Of a stretch of DNA of 64,000 bases, positions 9,790 to 19,300 are shown piece after piece (position 1 is the first letter of the stretch; each line of letters begins with the position of its first letter). Origin of the DNA: Martensiomyces pterosporus (lineage: Eukaryota; Kickxellomycota; Kickxellomycetes; Kickxellales; Kickxellaceae); assembly GCA_025201845.1 (NCBI GenBank), contig MU603933.1, positions 117,291-181,290 on the forward strand, in the 5' to 3' direction. The notes beneath the pieces were generated by a model. It did not search any database, was not told the origin of the DNA, and was given only the letters and a program-made list of their open reading frames with translations. Made by a program: the position numbers and the translations under genes.

Positions 9790-10086
9790 ATGGAGGCTGA
9801 AATCGACAACGTCCTCAAATCAGTCTATGCACAGGACCCCAGCGTCACCGGGATCGTCGTAGTGGACGAAAGCGGCCTCTGCCTTGCCACCGAAGGCGAC
9901 ATCTCTGACGAGGCCGCGGGGCTGGTGGCGTCCATCGCAGCGCGGTCCGACATCGTCTTGCCGCCAGCGGCCAACCAGACGGCAGCCAGCACACCGGTGG
10001 TCCAGATAGAGGCCGAGTCGCTGGTGATTACAATCAGGAGAACGCTGGGCGTCACAATGGGTATATTCAAGCACAGGCAGGGCTGA
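9790..10086 (+). CDS. LAMTOR5: Ragulator subunit LAMTOR5 (HBXIP) homologue
   Basis: A 98-residue roadblock-type protein, nearly the length of human LAMTOR5 (91 residues). It shows the family layout: an N-terminal acidic helix (MEAEIDNVLKSVY), then PSVTGIVVVDESGLCLATEG, SDEAAGLVASIAARS and a C-terminal ESLVITIRRTLGVTMGIFKH. LAMTOR5 is a subunit of the Ragulator complex that anchors Rag GTPases on the lysosome/vacuole for amino-acid signalling to TORC1 (family knowledge). Budding yeast has only the highly diverged Ego proteins, so a readily recognisable LAMTOR5 points to an early-diverging fungus. Intronless, with an ATG confirmed at 9790. Because of its small size the assignment rests on motif order and length, but the match over the whole protein is good. 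Confidence 0.85.
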   Translation: MEAEIDNVLKSVYAQDPSVTGIVVVDESGLCLATEGDISDEAAGLVASIAARSDIVLPPAANQTAASTPVVQIEAESLVITIRRTLGVTMGIFKHRQG

Positions 10087-10177
10087 CCATAGCTTTCCTT
10101 CGCACCAGCAGCAAGCAATGTAATATCCCAAAAGAAAGAGAAAAGGAAAAGAGTGTATAGCTGGAGATGTAAGGGGT

Positions 10178-12676
10178 TTATTCTTCGTTGAGGGCGATGA
10201 CTGCCATGATTGCAAGACCCACGAGCATAGCGCCCAGCTCGACGAGTGCCATGACGACTCCACGCCTGGTCTTTTGCTTCTCCAGCGCAGCCTTTGACTT
10301 GTGCCCACCCGCCGGCTTCTCCTCAGCGTCCTCCTCATCGGGCTGCAGGAGATCGGGGAGAACCGACACGGTGCCGACGTATATGAACCCGCCAGCCGTG
10401 AACGGGATAACCAGCTTGCTCCACGGGACACCCGCTACTGACGAGGGGAAAACACCCAGAATGCTGCTAACAGCCGACGGCAGCACACCGCCAGCTTCCA
10501 AGGCGCTCGCCGGGACGAACACAGGCAGGCCCGGGGTGTAGAGCCCCTTAAAGCTAAGCGAGTTGCCCTTTCCAGCCTCCTCAATAAGTATGCCCGCAAT
10601 GGTGCCCGCAATGGCACCCAGAGCAGTGAAGAACTGCGAGGCCAAGGCCGATGTGCGCGAAAATCCAGACTGCACGAGGATGGCAAAGTCGCCCAGCTCA
10701 TGCGGGATCTCGTGGAAGAACACAGCCACAAAGGTCGACAGACCCGCGGCGTGGCTCAGGTAGAACGACGCCGCCATTGCCAGGCCATCGGTGAAGTTGT
10801 GCGTGGCATCGGCGATCAGGTTGAGATACGCAGACAGCTTGACTTGCTTCTTGGCTCCCTTGGCGCTCTCGGTGGCATGCGTGTGGGCAGTGGTGGGTTC
10901 CTTCTCGTCATCTGCCTCGCTGTCGTCCTTGATGGCTGCCTTGGTGCCCTTGTTGCTACGGCGCTTGCGCAGCCGCTGTTTGTTGTCAGCTGCCAACGAG
11001 TCCTTGGATGGGCTGGATCTCGGTGCCTTGTGTCCGTGACTGTGTCCATGGCTGTGGCCATGGGAGTGTCCGTGCGAGTGCTCGCCACTCAGCAGACGCA
11101 TGAACTTGTCGACGACAAGGAACATCATCATCCCAATAAAGATCGCGCATCCATAGACAGTGTTGCGTGTATGCTCGTCGACCTCTCCGTGTTCATGGCT
11201 GCCATGGTCATGGTGGTGCGAGTGGCTATGCCCATGCCCATGTCCATGCCCATGCCCATGTCCATGTCCGTCAGCAAAGATGTGCGGAAGCAAGTGCAAG
11301 AACACATCGCCCAGCAGCCCGCCAACTGCAAACCCTACCATGACTCTGAGAGCCTTGTTGGGTATCGACGAGGGCGTAGCGAAGAGGATCAGGTTCGGGA
11401 ACAGCGAAATATAAAAGGTGGCCAGGAGCGACGATGCCGCCGGATTGCCCTTGGGGAACAGGCTGCCCAGTATTCTCTCGAGCCCCGACGCCTTATGCGC
11501 CGAGCTGCGCTTCTCAAAGTGGTGGTCATGGCCACACTCGCTCTTCCCATCAGGCAAGCACACTTCAGGCGCCCTCAGCTCGTCGCGCTTAAACAGCTGC
11601 TTGGCAGATGCTTGCTCGGCATGCTTCTTGGCCCCACATCCACATCCCTTTGGGTGCCCATCTCTTTCGACTGCACCGGGGTGGCTGTGGCTCGGGTGAT
11701 GGGAATCGTAGTGCGGATCGCGATGGTTTCCGTATTCCTCAAGGTTAAAGAGCATTGCGGGGTTGAGCTCCTTCGAGAGAATCGGGCAGTTGCCTTTCAT
11801 CTCGGCAATGGCCATCTGCGCAGTCCACCTGCTGCTCTGGTACTCGGCCCTTACGTGCTGGAACAGGGGGCAGTTGGCGACAATGGGGCACTTGGTGCCG
11901 CACACCTCGTCCATCACAGCCTTGGCCGCCTCTGGGACGCCAGGCGCGGTGCTGTCCTCGTTGACAGTGTACAGGAGATCCGACAAGCGGCGGCACTCAT
12001 CGGCCATCGACTTTCCCTCTACATCATTGGGTGCACCGGCTAGAGGGTTGGCGTCGCTGGCCTTGGCCTTTGCTTCGGGGTCAGAAGCAGGCGGTGAGAA
12101 GAACGGGCATTTCTGGACCAGCTGCTGGATGGCCTTCGACGGCGTAAGCTTGCCACCTTCGTATTGCGCCTTAATCCGGCCAAACGTCTGGCAGGTTGTA
12201 AGTGACGGACAGTCAATGCTGACCAGCTCGTCCATCACCTTCTTGGGCGAACTTGGGCCGCGCCAGACCATCTCGGCCAGCTCATCCAGCCTCTGGCAGC
12301 TGTCGCCAACCTGGTGTCCCTGGTGTCTGCTGTCGCCGCTGGAAGCAGCGGCTTCGGTGCTGGCCTTGGCGTTTTCGAGCCTGATGCTTTGCTCGACCGC
12401 ATCTCTCAGCTGGTCGGCGTTGGTAATTGATGCGCCGCGGATGACCGGGCAGTTCCTCGAGTCGAGCTCGTCGAATGCCTCCTCGGGCGTTATCTTGCCT
12501 GCCAGCATGCCTTCCTTGACCACGCGGTCAAAGACGGGGCACCGGCCAAACAGATCATCGCTGGCAGATGCCACGCTGCTGTCGGCGGCTGCTTGGGCGC
12601 TGCAGACAAGGAGAGCGAGAAGCAGCGTGGCTGCGAGAAAGAGCAGGCGCCTGGGGCCCAGAAAGCCTGCCTTCAT
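10178..12676 (-). CDS. YKE4: ZIP zinc transporter, KE4/ZIP7 subfamily, with Cys-Pro repeat domain
   Basis: An 832-residue, intronless protein. A signal peptide (about residues 1-30) is followed by roughly 300 residues made of five Cys-bounded repeats of about 32 residues. After a linker come the ZIP membrane segments from about residue 415 on. Diagnostic motifs are HNFTDGLA in one transmembrane helix and HEIPHELGDFAIL in the next; the latter marks the KE4/ZIP7 group, which exports zinc from the ER or Golgi lumen to the cytosol (family knowledge). His-Gly repeats (HGHGHGHGHG and HGHSHGHSHG) lie in two loops, as in ZIP7. The Cys-Pro N-terminal region is not a normal ZIP7 feature that I know of. 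It faces the lumen if the signal peptide acts as predicted, so its cysteines may form disulphides or bind metal. Confidence 0.88.
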   Translation of the reverse strand: MKAGFLGPRRLLFLAATLLLALLVCSAQAAADSSVASASDDLFGRCPVFDRVVKEGMLAGKITPEEAFDELDSRNCPVIRGASITNADQLRDAVEQSIRLENAKASTEAAASSGDSRHQGHQVGDSCQRLDELAEMVWRGPSSPKKVMDELVSIDCPSLTTCQTFGRIKAQYEGGKLTPSKAIQQLVQKCPFFSPPASDPEAKAKASDANPLAGAPNDVEGKSMADECRRLSDLLYTVNEDSTAPGVPEAAKAVMDEVCGTKCPIVANCPLFQHVRAEYQSSRWTAQMAIAEMKGNCPILSKELNPAMLFNLEEYGNHRDPHYDSHHPSHSHPGAVERDGHPKGCGCGAKKHAEQASAKQLFKRDELRAPEVCLPDGKSECGHDHHFEKRSSAHKASGLERILGSLFPKGNPAASSLLATFYISLFPNLILFATPSSIPNKALRVMVGFAVGGLLGDVFLHLLPHIFADGHGHGHGHGHGHGHSHSHHHDHGSHEHGEVDEHTRNTVYGCAIFIGMMMFLVVDKFMRLLSGEHSHGHSHGHSHGHSHGHKAPRSSPSKDSLAADNKQRLRKRRSNKGTKAAIKDDSEADDEKEPTTAHTHATESAKGAKKQVKLSAYLNLIADATHNFTDGLAMAASFYLSHAAGLSTFVAVFFHEIPHELGDFAILVQSGFSRTSALASQFFTALGAIAGTIAGILIEEAGKGNSLSFKGLYTPGLPVFVPASALEAGGVLPSAVSSILGVFPSSVAGVPWSKLVIPFTAGGFIYVGTVSVLPDLLQPDEEDAEEKPAGGHKSKAALEKQKTRRGVVMALVELGAMLVGLAIMAVIALNEE

Positions 12677-13222
12677 AGTTGCGTCCTGTGTTCACAGCAG
12701 GAAATAAAAGCAATGCGGAGCCCGCTATTGGGGGGGGGGAGTGTGCCAAAGTGCAGGAGGTGGCTGTTTGCGGGTTGAGAAGCTGTGTTCTGCTGGCGGC
12801 AAGCGAAATTCTTGGCGCAAGCAAAGGCAATCTTCCTTGCTAGTCTATCGTTATGTGTATGGAGCAAATAAGGAGGCGGAAGGAGGAGGAAGGGAAAGGG
12901 GAGAGGCGTGTGCGAGCAGCGGAAGCAGAAGAAGAAGGGTGCTTGAAACGAGCAACAAGCAGAGGAGAGGGTTTGACTCGGCAGTAAATGTGAGCAGCAG
13001 CTACCGCTTCCCAGCCCAGCGCTGTGAAACTGGCGGCGGGGGGCGTGTTTTGCAGATTACTACCTGCACGACTCGCATCGCAAAGACGCCCGGCATGTCT
13101 TGCAAGGAGCTGCTGCTGGTGTGGTCCAAGCCACCAGGCGAGCCGCATCAGACCTCGCAGCACACGCCGCCCGCTTCTTGTTGAACAGTTTATTAGTAAG
13201 GGGGTGGAAAAAACATATACAC
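12677..13222. other. Intergenic: zinc transporter promoter and H2A.Z 3' region
   Basis: No gene supported. It contains a G9 homopolymer at about 12729-12738 and a purine-rich stretch at 12865-12960. The transporter promoter should lie at the left side (it reads leftward). Confidence 0.4.
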
Positions 13223-13627
13223 TCAGTTTGACTTTTTGCCCTTCTCCAGCAGCTGCTTGTGGATGTGCGGGATGACGCCACCGCCGGCAATTGTCGCCTT
13301 CACCAGCAGGTCCAGCTCATCGTCGCCACGGATGGCCAGCTGCAGATGCCTGGGCGAGATCCGCTTCGATTTGAGATCGCGCGCCGCATTGCCCGCCAGC
13401 TCCAGCACCTCGGCGACAAGGTATTCGAGCACAGCTGCTGTGTAGACGGCCGCCTTGGCCCCGACGCGCGTGGTGCTCTGTGTTTGCCGCTTCAGATACC
13501 TGTGCACGCGCCCGACGGGGAATTGAAGCCCGGCTTTGGATGACCGCGACTGCACGCGCTTGGCTGACCCGCCTGCCTTGTATTTGCCTCCGGTCGGAAC
13601 CGGTCCTGCTGCGCTCTTTGCCGGCAT
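13223..13627 (-). CDS. HTZ1: Histone variant H2A.Z
   Basis: A 134-residue, intronless protein. It is an H2A fold with the H2A.Z hallmarks: [20 protein letters not shown] in the alpha-2 helix and, above all, the extended acidic patch and docking domain [19 protein letters not shown], where canonical H2A differs. The N-tail has several lysines available for acetylation. Function: replaces H2A in nucleosomes next to promoters, loaded by SWR1 (family knowledge). The tail lacks the SQ motif found at the C-terminus of canonical H2A in fungi, supporting the variant call. It is divergent from the centrin-like gene with about 680 bases between starts. Canonical H2A/H2B genes are normally paired, and no H2B is next to it here, which also fits H2A.Z. 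Confidence 0.93.
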   Translation of the reverse strand: MPAKSAAGPVPTGGKYKAGGSAKRVQSRSSKAGLQFPVGRVHRYLKRQTQSTTRVGAKAAVYTAAVLEYLVAEVLELAGNAARDLKSKRISPRHLQLAIRGDDELDLLVKATIAGGGVIPHIHKQLLEKGKKSN

Positions 13628-14309
13628 TGTTGGCTGGTGAAGTGGAGGGTGCGATGGTGCGTGGATGAGGGGGCCCCCGGCTCGTAATGCTCAGTAGACA
13701 GGCCAAAGGGTGGGTGGGGGTGTGTCCTTGCGAAAGAGTAGAGGTTGCTGGAGGAAGTGATGACGACTGATAGCTAAGGCAGGATGGAAAAAGAATGGGA
13801 ATGCAAAAAACGCGTCAAAGGCTCAGGCTCCTTGGGGAGCACCTGAAAAAAAATGAGGAAAAAATCAGGCTGACCGTTGGCGCCATGTGGTTCGCTCCCC
13901 CATTGGCTGTCTCCCCGCCACCCGCATCTGAGGGGACCTGCCCCGTGAGCCACCTTGCGCGGTACTCCCACCAGTCCGCTCAGAGCAGCCGGTGCCGCAC
14001 AGGCGGGAGCGCAGTGGCATGCGGATCCCTGCCAGCAGCTGGAGCAGTAGTGGGAGCAGCACGCCAAGCAGGGCCGTGCCCCTGCTGGCGCAGCCACTGC
14101 AAGGACATGGAGAAAAAAAGGCACGCACGCGCCCACAGAGACGCGCTCTTTGGCGGAAAATGCGTCTGCTTGGCTGCAGAATGCGGATACCATAAAAGCA
14201 AAGCAACCGTGCCTCTGGTTTGCCCACGCGTGCACGATGGCTGCCAGAAAGTAAACAGGCAGCCCCTGCACTCCCCTGTAGCCACTTTTGCACATCCCCA
14301 GCGACTGCG
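13628..14309. promoter_or_regulatory. Divergent promoter region H2A.Z / centrin-like gene
   Basis: About 680 bases between two gene starts facing apart. It contains a CCAAT-box-like CCATTGG near 13900 and CATAAAAGC near 14190, about 120 bases before the centrin-like ATG and thus a TATA candidate. No coding signal recognised. Confidence 0.4.
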
Positions 14310-14455
14310 ATGGACTCGGACAGATACATTACGCGGTCAAGCAGCCAGAGGCGACCTGCCGTTGCCAACGACAGCACCTACTCACCGCCATCACACCCAG
14401 CAGCTAGAGCACGGCCAACACCAAGATCAGCCAGAGGCATGCAGCAGTCAGCCAA

Positions 14456-14495
<40 letters not shown>

Positions 14496-14996
14496 CCCCT
14501 CTCACAGGCGGGAATGGGCGGAGGAATAGGCAACCTAACACACGAGCAGCGGGAGGAGCTCCAAGAGCTATTCGAAACCCTCGACAGCGCCGGGCGCGGC
14601 TACATCCCGGTTTCGAAGCTTGCCAGCGTGGTCGATGCGCTTGGGCTGGGCACGCCGACGCAGGACACGCTCGACTCGTGGATGGTCCAAGTGGACCCGG
14701 GCAAGACAGGGCGCATCGACTACCTGCGGCTGGAGGAATTCATCTCCCTTCGCTACGACGAGGCCGACCAGAGACAGGAGATGCTCAACGCCTTCAGGCT
14801 CTTCAAGCCGGATGCGCGCGACGTCGACCGCGAGGAAATCACATTTGATGACTTGAAGAGAGTCTCGGCACACCTTGGCGAGCACATCCCCGACGATGAG
14901 CTGAAGGAGATGATCAATATTGCGGATATGGATGGCACAGGCAAGGTGAACTTTGCTGATTTCATGAGGGTGATGCGCAAGACCGGGCTTTTCTAG
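14310..14996 (+). CDS. Centrin-like EF-hand protein
   Basis: A 228-residue protein starting at MDSDRYIT. The first 75 residues are a disordered Arg/Ser/Pro-rich tail with a run of 12 glutamines; the rest resembles a centrin/calmodulin core with four EF-hand units. Only the last loop (DMDGTGKVNFAD) is a canonical calcium-binding loop. The first (DSAGRGYIP) and second (DPGKTGRIDY) are degenerate and the third (ARDVDREEI) is disrupted. The order and helix sequences, for example TFDDLKRVSAHLGE, match centrin/Cdc31 better than calmodulin. Centrins act at centrioles or spindle pole bodies and in nuclear pore and mRNA export complexes (family knowledge). The degenerate EF-hands suggest a divergent paralogue and not the main Cdc31. 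No intron seen. Confidence 0.75.
14459..14494 (+). repeat. (GCA)12 microsatellite encoding polyglutamine
   Basis: Twelve pure CAG-phase codons in the N-terminal tail of the centrin-like protein. A pure trinucleotide run of this kind is likely to vary in length between isolates. Confidence 0.9.
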
Positions 14997-15117
14997 ACAG
15001 CTGCTGTGGCTGCTTAGCAGCTGCGTATCTCACAGCGTGTCGTGTTTGCTGTATGGTACTAATATTAAACAACATTAAAAGCGCCAAAAAAACGGCCATG
15101 ATGCGAGGTTCGGCTAT

Positions 15118-15780
15118 CTAGTTGAAGAGCTGGGGGAGCACAGCGGGCAGCTCGTGTATCGTGGCAATGTGGTAGTCGCCCGCCTCCTCCTCGCCAGCCT
15201 GCTTAGACACATGCACTGCGGTCCAGCCAAGCGACTTGGCCATGGCCACGTTATTCGCGCTGTCATCCGCAAAGTAGCACAGCCGGGGGTCCTGGACACC
15301 CGCCTGCTCCATCACTCTTTCGTATGCCTGCCGCTCCGGCTTGCACGGGAAGTTAGGCTCGGTGTAGTCGCAGTATGTGATTCCCTCAAACAGGTCCTCG
15401 ACCTGGAGGCCCCTGAGAACCCTCTGTGCATGCACAAGCCCGGCATTGGTGAACGCCCACCTGCGTGTCTTTATGGACTGGATCATCTGGCGCAGCTCGG
15501 GGTCGGGCTTGATCACCTGCTCAAGCGGCAGGCTGCCGTCCACCTTTTCGTTAAAGTCCCTGGGGTCGATTCCGTGATGCTTCATGAGGCCGCGCACCGA
15601 GAGCCCGTAGTCCTTGTAGTAGCTGTGGCAGGTGGCCTCGACGCTGTCCTTGTCGAGGCCGATCTCGCGGGCAAATGCATAGATCCGCTGCTTCATCAGC
15701 TGGTCGATGCCCAAGTCGGGCGAGTAGAGGCAGTTGTCGATGTCAAAGAAGAAGACCTGCTCGCAAGGAAGGCTACCCAT
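15118..15780 (-). CDS. HAD phosphatase, pyrimidine 5'-nucleotidase type (Sdt1/Phm8-like)
   Basis: A 220-residue HAD enzyme. Motif I is FFFDIDNCLYS with catalytic D13 and acid/base D15, followed by a helical cap of the subfamily I type. Motif II is FTNAG, motif III contains KPERQAYERV with the lysine, and motif IV is YFADDSANN with the two metal-binding aspartates. This set and the NCLY variant are characteristic of fungal Sdt1/Phm8 enzymes, which dephosphorylate pyrimidine nucleotides and, for Phm8, lysophosphatidate and nucleotide monophosphates (family knowledge). The exact substrate cannot be read from the sequence. The start is the ATG directly before the catalytic strand, so no longer N-terminus is expected. 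It converges on the centrin-like gene with about 120 bases between stops. Confidence 0.85.
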   Translation of the reverse strand: MGSLPCEQVFFFDIDNCLYSPDLGIDQLMKQRIYAFAREIGLDKDSVEATCHSYYKDYGLSVRGLMKHHGIDPRDFNEKVDGSLPLEQVIKPDPELRQMIQSIKTRRWAFTNAGLVHAQRVLRGLQVEDLFEGITYCDYTEPNFPCKPERQAYERVMEQAGVQDPRLCYFADDSANNVAMAKSLGWTAVHVSKQAGEEEAGDYHIATIHELPAVLPQLFN

Positions 15781-16306
15781 TGTGACTGCTGATGCTGTAT
15801 ATGAAAGCGTGCTCCAAAAGGCCCAGTGGATCAGATATCAGGCGGAAACGAGGAAGAGAAACAAGGTGCGGAGCAGCCATGGGGAGTCGCTGGTCTTTTC
15901 AGGCACAGGGCCCACTGCTGACTGTCTCGCCCTCTTCTGTCCTGCCTCGCGCTGCGGTCAGTTCGCGGTGGGCACTTCTGATTAGATCGCGTAATCCTGA
16001 GCTGCTGTTTTCCATAGCGCAAGGCCTCGTTTTTGCTGCCTTGGACAGCGCGTGCGCATGCGCAAATTTGTATTTTTGGCTCTGCTTTCCTGCTCGTCTG
16101 CGTCTTAGTGCTATTTGGCCTCCTCCCACTCTTGTTATTTTCTAGCCAACTCTGTACTCGCAGCAATCGCGGCTTCTTGAGCAACACATTCAATCATTGC
16201 GTGTGGTGGAGACAGTGGTGCCTACAAGTAACGCACACACAGCAAGACAAACAAACACGCAAGCGACTTTTTTTTTATTTGCGAGGTGGGAACTACAGCG
16301 ACAGCT
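15781..16306. promoter_or_regulatory. Divergent promoter region HAD phosphatase / nucleoporin
   Basis: About 530 bases between two divergent starts. A T-run lies at about 16268-16276, shortly before the nucleoporin ATG. No TATA box or coding signal recognised. Confidence 0.4.
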
Positions 16307-19300
16307 ATGAGCACAGCAGCAGGAGGCAACGGCGATGTGCCCGAGAGCACGTCGGCGCAGCTGCAGCTGTACCAAGCAGTGCCAGTCAATTTGGACAATC
16401 TCTATCCGTACTCGCACTCATTACCCTTCCACACTGTTCCCTCGCCAGCCAACACCACGGGCTCTTCAGCAGCAGGCACTCGTCTGGCACACCACGACCA
16501 GCTGGCCGCACACCTGGAGGGAAATGCAAAGTCCTCGCTATACACGCTGCGCTCCCAGCCAGACACTTGCATTCAATGGCGGCTGCTTGCAGATCGTACG
16601 ACGCTGGAACTCCGCCCGCTGCGCTGGATAGACAATGCTAGTAGCGGCGCTCAGGGAATAGCGAGCGAGGCGACTGCCAGCGTGGCCTCGAGCTGGCGTT
16701 TTGCCTCGCAGCTCCTGGACACCGTGGTTATTGCTGATGAGGTTACGCCGCTGGGGGACACGCATGTGTCTGTGACTGTGTGCTCGAAGGACGGCGTTAT
16801 CTATAGGCTGAGCTTCGCCTCTGTGTGGGCTATCTCGAGCGACTCCATCGATGTGAACGCGTGCACGAGCTGGTACCAGGTCGAGTGGTGCCATGAGGCT
16901 GGCAGCAGATCAGTGCCTGGGCGTCTCCCGGTCATTTTCGACGGCCTCGGTAGCGGCGTCTTGGCGGTTGGGTGCGAGGACAGCGCGCTGGTGTGGATCC
17001 AGTGGCGGCAAATCCCCGATGAGGCGCACGGCGACCTTCAGGGATTTGTGGTCGAGACTGTGTCCTCGTCCACGGGCATTCTTAAATCGGTCAAGGACTT
17101 TATTCCGCGCATACTGAGGCGCTCTGACGACTCGTCGCGCGAGAGCGAGGGCGCACCGACAAGGCTTGTCTCGTTCGCCATCACGCAGGTGCTCGATGGC
17201 AGCGTGCAGTATGCGGTGACTCTTAGCCGGGATCGCAAGCTCAGGTTCTGGTCGAGCAGCTGGAGCTCGGCGTGCCAACACGAAGAGCAGCTGCCGCTGC
17301 TTGACCCGCTTGGAAACCCGATCCCCATAGATCCGCACGGCCCGCAGCCGCCGCTCCTAGAGCCCAGCGTGCGCAACTGCGTCCGGGTTGTCTCTCACAG
17401 CATTGGGCTGGCCACGCATGACTCGGAGATGGAGGCTGGGCGTGACAACATGTTTGGCGTGCTTGTGTTTGTGCCGGATGAGGCGACGCCCTACTTCGCC
17501 TTCCTTCAAGTGTCGGTGGATGCCCAGAGCCGTGTAAGCGACGTCAGGACCATCATGTACAAGGTGTGCAAGGCTACCAATGGCGCCAGCCAGCTAATGG
17601 CCGATGACGAGCTGGCTGATTTCCAGATCTTGCATCATGAGGAATCGGTGACGCAGCTTGTGGAGGGTCCTGATGGCCAGCCTGCTGAGGAGGAAGATGC
17701 CCGCCCCTACTGGACGCTGTGGGCACTGTGGGAAAGAGCGCAGGAGCCGGTGCTCACATATTCACACTTTTCGCTCAAGCCGGAAGCATACGGAGAGGAG
17801 GAGCAAGGGCTCCAGTTTGAGGGCCACCCGATACTTGGCGAGCGGTGGTACACTGTATTCTCGCGGCAGCACTCACTGCGTCCAACCAACGACGGATCAA
17901 GAATTAAGGAAATCGAGGCGCGCTTGGCCAAAGACTCGGTCCGACAGGGGAGCGGAACCAGCGACGACGACCATGCCGCTGCTATTGACGGCGACACTGA
18001 CACTGATGGCACGCCCGAGCAAACAAGCAAGGGCTCGGGCACGGCAAACGCAGTGCAGGCAGGCGAGATTAGCCGTGCTTTCCTTGACCACCTGTTCAAC
18101 CCAGTGCGCTTCGATCGCGGCGTGCTCGAACACGCACTTGGCCTCTATGAGACTTCGGCGCGCGACCGCGGCTTTGATTTCCCTGCCGCCCCGTACAGGG
18201 CTACTGCATCAAGCCCACAGCTGCGGCAGCGTGTGGCGGCTGTGGTTGGCTCATTTCTGCGCGTCGAGACTAGTCGCAAGGACGGCGCTATGCTGGTTGG
18301 CGACTACCACAGGGCGCTGTTCACCGAGTGGATGCGGTACTCGACGCTCTGCTCGCGTATCCAGCGCGTCTCTAACACGCCGCGGTCGCTGGCTCTATGC
18401 GACTCAACAAACATGGTGTGCATCGTTAGCAGCAATGGCATAGCGGTCGTGCAGACGGCCGGCGAGATCGAGTGGATGCATGCAATCGCTGAGCGCGATC
18501 CTGCAGCGTCCGTGCTACTCAGCGCGCCTGAGCACGCTGTTGCTGGCTCGTACCCGGCACTCGCACAGGGCAACGCCAGAACTGAGGTCGCACGGCTTCT
18601 GTCCGCAGCAACGTATCTGTCCACAAGCATGTCGCCGGATGGACTTTCGGCTCTCACCGACGAAATGACGCTTGAGGCTAGTGGCGAGATGCTGGTCTCC
18701 TACGAGACTAGGGCTGTTGAGCTGTTTGAACAGCACGCGGCCAGCTCGATCAAGCCCCGGCATGTGCGGCACGCGGCCAGACTGCTGGGCTCGTGCAGAG
18801 CCCCTGCCGAGACTATGCGCAACCTCCTCCAAGCGCTGGTCCAGTCGACGGATATCGCAGCGCCGATCACAGCGCTCGACGACCCGCAGTCGTTCAAGTC
18901 GAGTGCAAGCATGGATGGCTTGTTTGCTGCTGGGTTCGCGATTTCGAACAACGCGCGGTTTGAGCTGGCCAGGGATATTGCGGTGATGCTCATCTGTGTG
19001 ACCTACCACTACGAGGAGCTGGGTGGTGTTGAGCTGCAAAAGATCACGTCGCTGCTGGCATCCAGCGTAAAGGTGTTTAGCCTGCTTGCCGTGCTGCAGT
19101 GGGTCTCGTCTCAGTCCATCGGTGCGTGCGGCCGTGAGGCAGCAGCCGAGGACAGCGGCGCAGTCGACGGCTTCTTGCGCAAGTTCTCGGTGCTCAACAT
19201 CAACAAGCGCAGAGACTCGGCGGGGAGCACAGACAGCGGGCCAGCAACTGGCGCCTCTGCTGTTGCCGGCTCGGCAAACACGTTTGTGTACAGTCTGCTG

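Noticed and set aside
10700..12043. 447-codon open frame on the + strand
   Set aside because: Antisense to the zinc transporter; repetitive Met/Val/Pro content reflects the His-rich repeats of the real gene.
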